64,000 nt of DNA from G963666535 sp963666535 (GTDB lineage Bacteria; Bacillota; Clostridia; Oscillospirales; Oscillospiraceae): the NCBI GenBank assembly GCA_963666535.1, contig OY762913.1:2666001-2730000 (forward strand), read 5' to 3'. Below the pieces are notes generated by a model. It did no database searches. It was not told the origin of the DNA and saw nothing but the letters and a program-made list of their open reading frames with translations. Every line of letters starts with the position of its first letter. The stretch's first letter is position 1. The position numbers and the translations under genes were made by a program. Shown here one piece after another: positions 61,895-64,000 of the stretch.

Positions 61895-62706
61895 ACGCCG
61901 AACACCTCCTTGGATATTTTCTCGATCTCCCTGCGGAACGGCCGGCTGTCCTTCAAAGCCAGATCCGCCAGAAGGTTTCCGGCGAGGTACTGATCCTCCA
62001 GCTCCTGCGAATGCGGTAGCGTAAAGGCGGCCGAGCCGAGCGCCTGCCCGATCTGCTCTCCGGCCTGCTGGGGCCTCAGGTGGGACGCCACCTTGTACTG
62101 TTTGTCGGCGTCCCACTTGCTGTCGCGGAGCAGTGGGAGCTGACTGGAAAAATAGCTCACGGACTTGAGATCGGCATTAGCAAGGCGCAGAACGCTGTCG
62201 GCCTCCATTAGCGACACAGCGGAGAGAATATCGTTTGCGATGTAGCTGCCGCAGTCCACTACCACAAAAGGGGCGATGCCGCGCAGACCGGCCAGAAGCT
62301 CCTTGGCCTGCGTTTCCGTGTACGGCGGGTAGGTGTACTCGTTTTCACCCTTCTTTATGCCGAGGAGAGTCAGGTGATTATTCCGCTTCAGCGTCACCAG
62401 ATTGTACTTGATGAGCGACTCGGACACATGGGCGGCGGCGAGAATACTGCCCAGCGAATGCTCGCCGTCCAGCTCGGAGGGTGGGCAGATACAGGGCAGC
62501 ATGGGCGCGGTCATATCGCAGAGCACCAGTACCGTATTACGCTTTTGGTCGGTCAGGTATTTTGCCAGCTTGACCGCTGCGGTGGTTTTTCCGCTGCCGG
62601 GGGAGCCCCATACCGCCAGTATGCCGCCTCCCGGTTCCGGCTCTCTCGCCGTGCTTTCCTCGTCAGTGCGACGGATGAAAATGCCGTTTTTCTTAAAGTT
62701 CAGCAT
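61891..62706 (-). CDS. tadZ: TadZ/CpaE-like MinD-family ATPase
   Basis: A 271-residue P-loop protein with GSPGSGKTTAAVKLAKYL at about 35-52 and a Walker B-type PFVVVDCGSYI. It lacks the N-terminal receiver of longer TadZ proteins and the deviant KGGxGKT loop, so it is a short variant. TadZ places the Tad machinery at its site in the cell. It overlaps CpaB (TGATG) and TadA (ATGA). Confidence 0.78.
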   Translation of the reverse strand: MLNFKKNGIFIRRTDEESTAREPEPGGGILAVWGSPGSGKTTAAVKLAKYLTDQKRNTVLVLCDMTAPMLPCICPPSELDGEHSLGSILAAAHVSESLIKYNLVTLKRNNHLTLLGIKKGENEYTYPPYTETQAKELLAGLRGIAPFVVVDCGSYIANDILSAVSLMEADSVLRLANADLKSVSYFSSQLPLLRDSKWDADKQYKVASHLRPQQAGEQIGQALGSAAFTLPHSQELEDQYLAGNLLADLALKDSRPFRREIEKISKEVFGV

Positions 62707-63524
62707 CAGTTCACCCCGCTTGTTTCAGATGCGGCCTGACCGGAAGCGCCCGCACCCTCCGTTTCCTGTGAATCGGCGGGATAGAGCGCGGCCATTCTCT
62801 TATCCTGGGCCTCGGTGAATTTGGAGGCGTTTTCAGTGCTGCCTCGATAAACGAGAGATAAATGGATCTTGCCGTCAGCCTCCAGCGAGGCCAGCACCTT
62901 GCTCTGCTCCGGGGTTACCAGCAGGGTCACGGTGGAGGGCAGCTCCTTGTCGTCGGCTCCCGACGAAGTTGTCCCGTTTCCGCTTTGGCTGTCGGTATTG
63001 GCGTCGTAGCCCGAGGCGGTGGTCACGCTGATAACCTCCACATACTTCAGTTCTGCTGGGATCACGGTCGCGCCCTGCTGTTTGTAATCGGGAGCGATGA
63101 CGGACACGATATCGCCGCTTTGGAGCTTACCGGACAGGCCGTCCGCGAAGCTCTTGATGGTCACCGACATGGCCTGCTTGCTGCCGTCAAGGCTGTACAG
63201 ATAGGCGTTCTCTGCGGCGGGAGTATCGGACAGTTTGTCAGGCAGGATGTAATCGCCAACTGAGAGATCGGCCTTGGCGTATTTACCGACGACGGAAGCG
63301 GTCTTGCGGAGTACGTTGTCGGGCAGGCCATAACCGCCCACTTCTATGGGCTGGACCATATCTCCGGTGATCTTATCGCCGGCCTTGATTTCCTTGGTGA
63401 CATGGATAATTTCTGTTTTCGCGTTAACCGCCTTGTTAAACAACGGCGTCACGCCGAAGCAGATGATGAGCGAAAGCATAATGCAGAGAACGCCCACAAC
63501 CGTGCGGTTTTTGAATATACTCAT
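62706..63524 (-). CDS. cpaB: CpaB/RcpC-like SAF-domain protein
   Basis: A 272-residue exported or anchored protein with an N-terminal helix (VVGVLCIMLSLIICFGVTPL), an SAF domain (EIKAGDKITGDMVQPIEVGG), a second beta region (LQSGDIVSVIAPDYK) and a low-complexity tail. CpaB proteins stabilise the pilus at the cell envelope. Both ends overlap its neighbours (ATGA, TGATG). Confidence 0.85.
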   Translation of the reverse strand: MSIFKNRTVVGVLCIMLSLIICFGVTPLFNKAVNAKTEIIHVTKEIKAGDKITGDMVQPIEVGGYGLPDNVLRKTASVVGKYAKADLSVGDYILPDKLSDTPAAENAYLYSLDGSKQAMSVTIKSFADGLSGKLQSGDIVSVIAPDYKQQGATVIPAELKYVEVISVTTASGYDANTDSQSGNGTTSSGADDKELPSTVTLLVTPEQSKVLASLEADGKIHLSLVYRGSTENASKFTEAQDKRMAALYPADSQETEGAGASGQAASETSGVN

Positions 63525-63976
63525 AGAGTCAGACCTCCAAAATTCATAAAGTATGCGACCAGAAAGCCGAGGGATAAAAAGGGTGCCAGCGGCAAAAGCG
63601 TTTCCTTTGCTGCCGGCGCATCAATGTGCTTCAGTTTTCGGATACCTTTGATAATGATCAGATGGTACAGCAGCGCCGCCGACAGCCCAAGAATCAGCCC
63701 CACCATTCCCAGCGGAAGGCCAAGGACGAAGCCTGAGGCGGCGGCGAGCTTGATGTCCCCTCCACCCATGCCGCCCTCCTTCAGGAGAGCGGCAATGAGA
63801 AGTGGCAGGCCCAGCAGGACGCCCGCCAGCTTAATTGGCGTAAACGTCAGCAGGCCAGTGCAGAAAATGAGGGCGTTCAACGTGTCGGGTATGATCCTTT
63901 TTCGCATATCCCACACCGAAGCAGCCAAAAGCAGAGCACAAAAAAGCACCGCCTGCGCGATGCTCTCAGCCTGCAT
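63521..63976 (-). CDS. tadV: Prepilin peptidase, A24 (TadV/CpaA) family
   Basis: A 151-residue membrane aspartyl protease with four to five helices. Catalytic aspartates are in SVWDMRKRIIPD and the GxGD-type GGMGGGDIKLAAA. It would cleave the leader of Tad pilins. The ATG at 63976 has AAGGAAA about 9 bases before it. It is the first gene of the Tad transcript in view; a major Flp pilin gene is not in the window and may lie to the right. Confidence 0.88.
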   Translation of the reverse strand: MQAESIAQAVLFCALLLAASVWDMRKRIIPDTLNALIFCTGLLTFTPIKLAGVLLGLPLLIAALLKEGGMGGGDIKLAAASGFVLGLPLGMVGLILGLSAALLYHLIIIKGIRKLKHIDAPAAKETLLPLAPFLSLGFLVAYFMNFGGLTL

Positions 63977-64000
63977 AATTGAACATTTCCTTGATTTTTT

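Larger units (their letters stand above)
12620..64000. mobile_element. Integrative and conjugative element (left part; right end outside window)
   Basis: A serine-recombinase module at the left edge, followed by relaxase, coupling protein, VirB4, VirB6, PrgI and NlpC/P60 genes almost all on one strand, defines an ICE of the clostridial CD1115 type. The left border lies somewhere in 12,580-12,790 by gene content; serine recombinases leave only a 2-3 base core, so I cannot place it exactly. The Tad block at the right end is assigned to the element because it is collinear with the transfer genes; no right attachment site is in view. Confidence 0.75.

Overview
The window looks like a chromosome segment of an anaerobic, probably spore-forming member of class Clostridia. 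Base composition is near 50% GC. The genes pointing there are pyruvate phosphate dikinase, an AceTr-type acetate transporter, a c-di-GMP signalling protein, paired chemoreceptors, SLH-anchored surface proteins and a CD1115-type Gram-positive conjugation system. An Oscillospirales-like host is a guess from general feel; no marker gene here settles it.

Bases 1-12,111 read as host chromosome: the 3' end of ppdK, a uroporphyrinogen-decarboxylase-like methyltransferase, an acetate/succinate transporter, a dCache-HAMP-PAS-GGDEF-HD-GYP protein, two methyl-accepting chemotaxis proteins that are a tandem duplication including leader and 3' hairpin, and a DUF4153 membrane protein. Bases 12,112-12,791 are mostly non-coding and probably hold the left edge of an integrated element.

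From about 12.6 kb to the right end the content is that of a large integrative and conjugative element (ICE) whose right end lies outside the window. It opens with three overlapping serine-recombinase genes (the middle one lacks the catalytic domain), a 52-residue gene, an unexplained 470-base region between two terminators, and a sigma-70-like factor. A cargo block (18.3-35.6 kb) follows: an orphan-looking c-di-GMP-I riboswitch, two giant SLH surface proteins (1625 and 2641 residues), a receiver-like protein without its phosphoacceptor Asp whose stop codon abuts the start of the larger adhesin, and a LytS-like kinase with a receiver-BTAD response regulator.

The conjugation module (35.8-52.6 kb) encodes a small unknown protein, Xre and HTH regulators, a VirD4-type coupling protein, a Toprim protein, a MobP-type relaxase fused to Sel1 repeats with its ribbon-helix-helix partner and a probable oriT, an NlpC/P60 hydrolase, VirB4, PrgI, a frameshifted cytosine-5 DNA methyltransferase and a VirB6-like protein. 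On the opposite strand sit a ClpX-zinc-finger protein and, further on, a TauE/SafE-DUF1232 pair. A complete-looking Tad-type pilus assembly block (54.3-64 kb) follows: prepilin peptidase, CpaB, TadZ, TadA, TadB, TadC, pseudopilin-like proteins and secreted or membrane accessories.

Taken together, the element could move DNA by a Gram-positive type IV system, build a Tad pilus, and display two very large wall-anchored proteins. The host gene at 2.5-5.3 kb can in principle make and degrade the c-di-GMP that the element's riboswitch senses. The functional link between these parts is inference.
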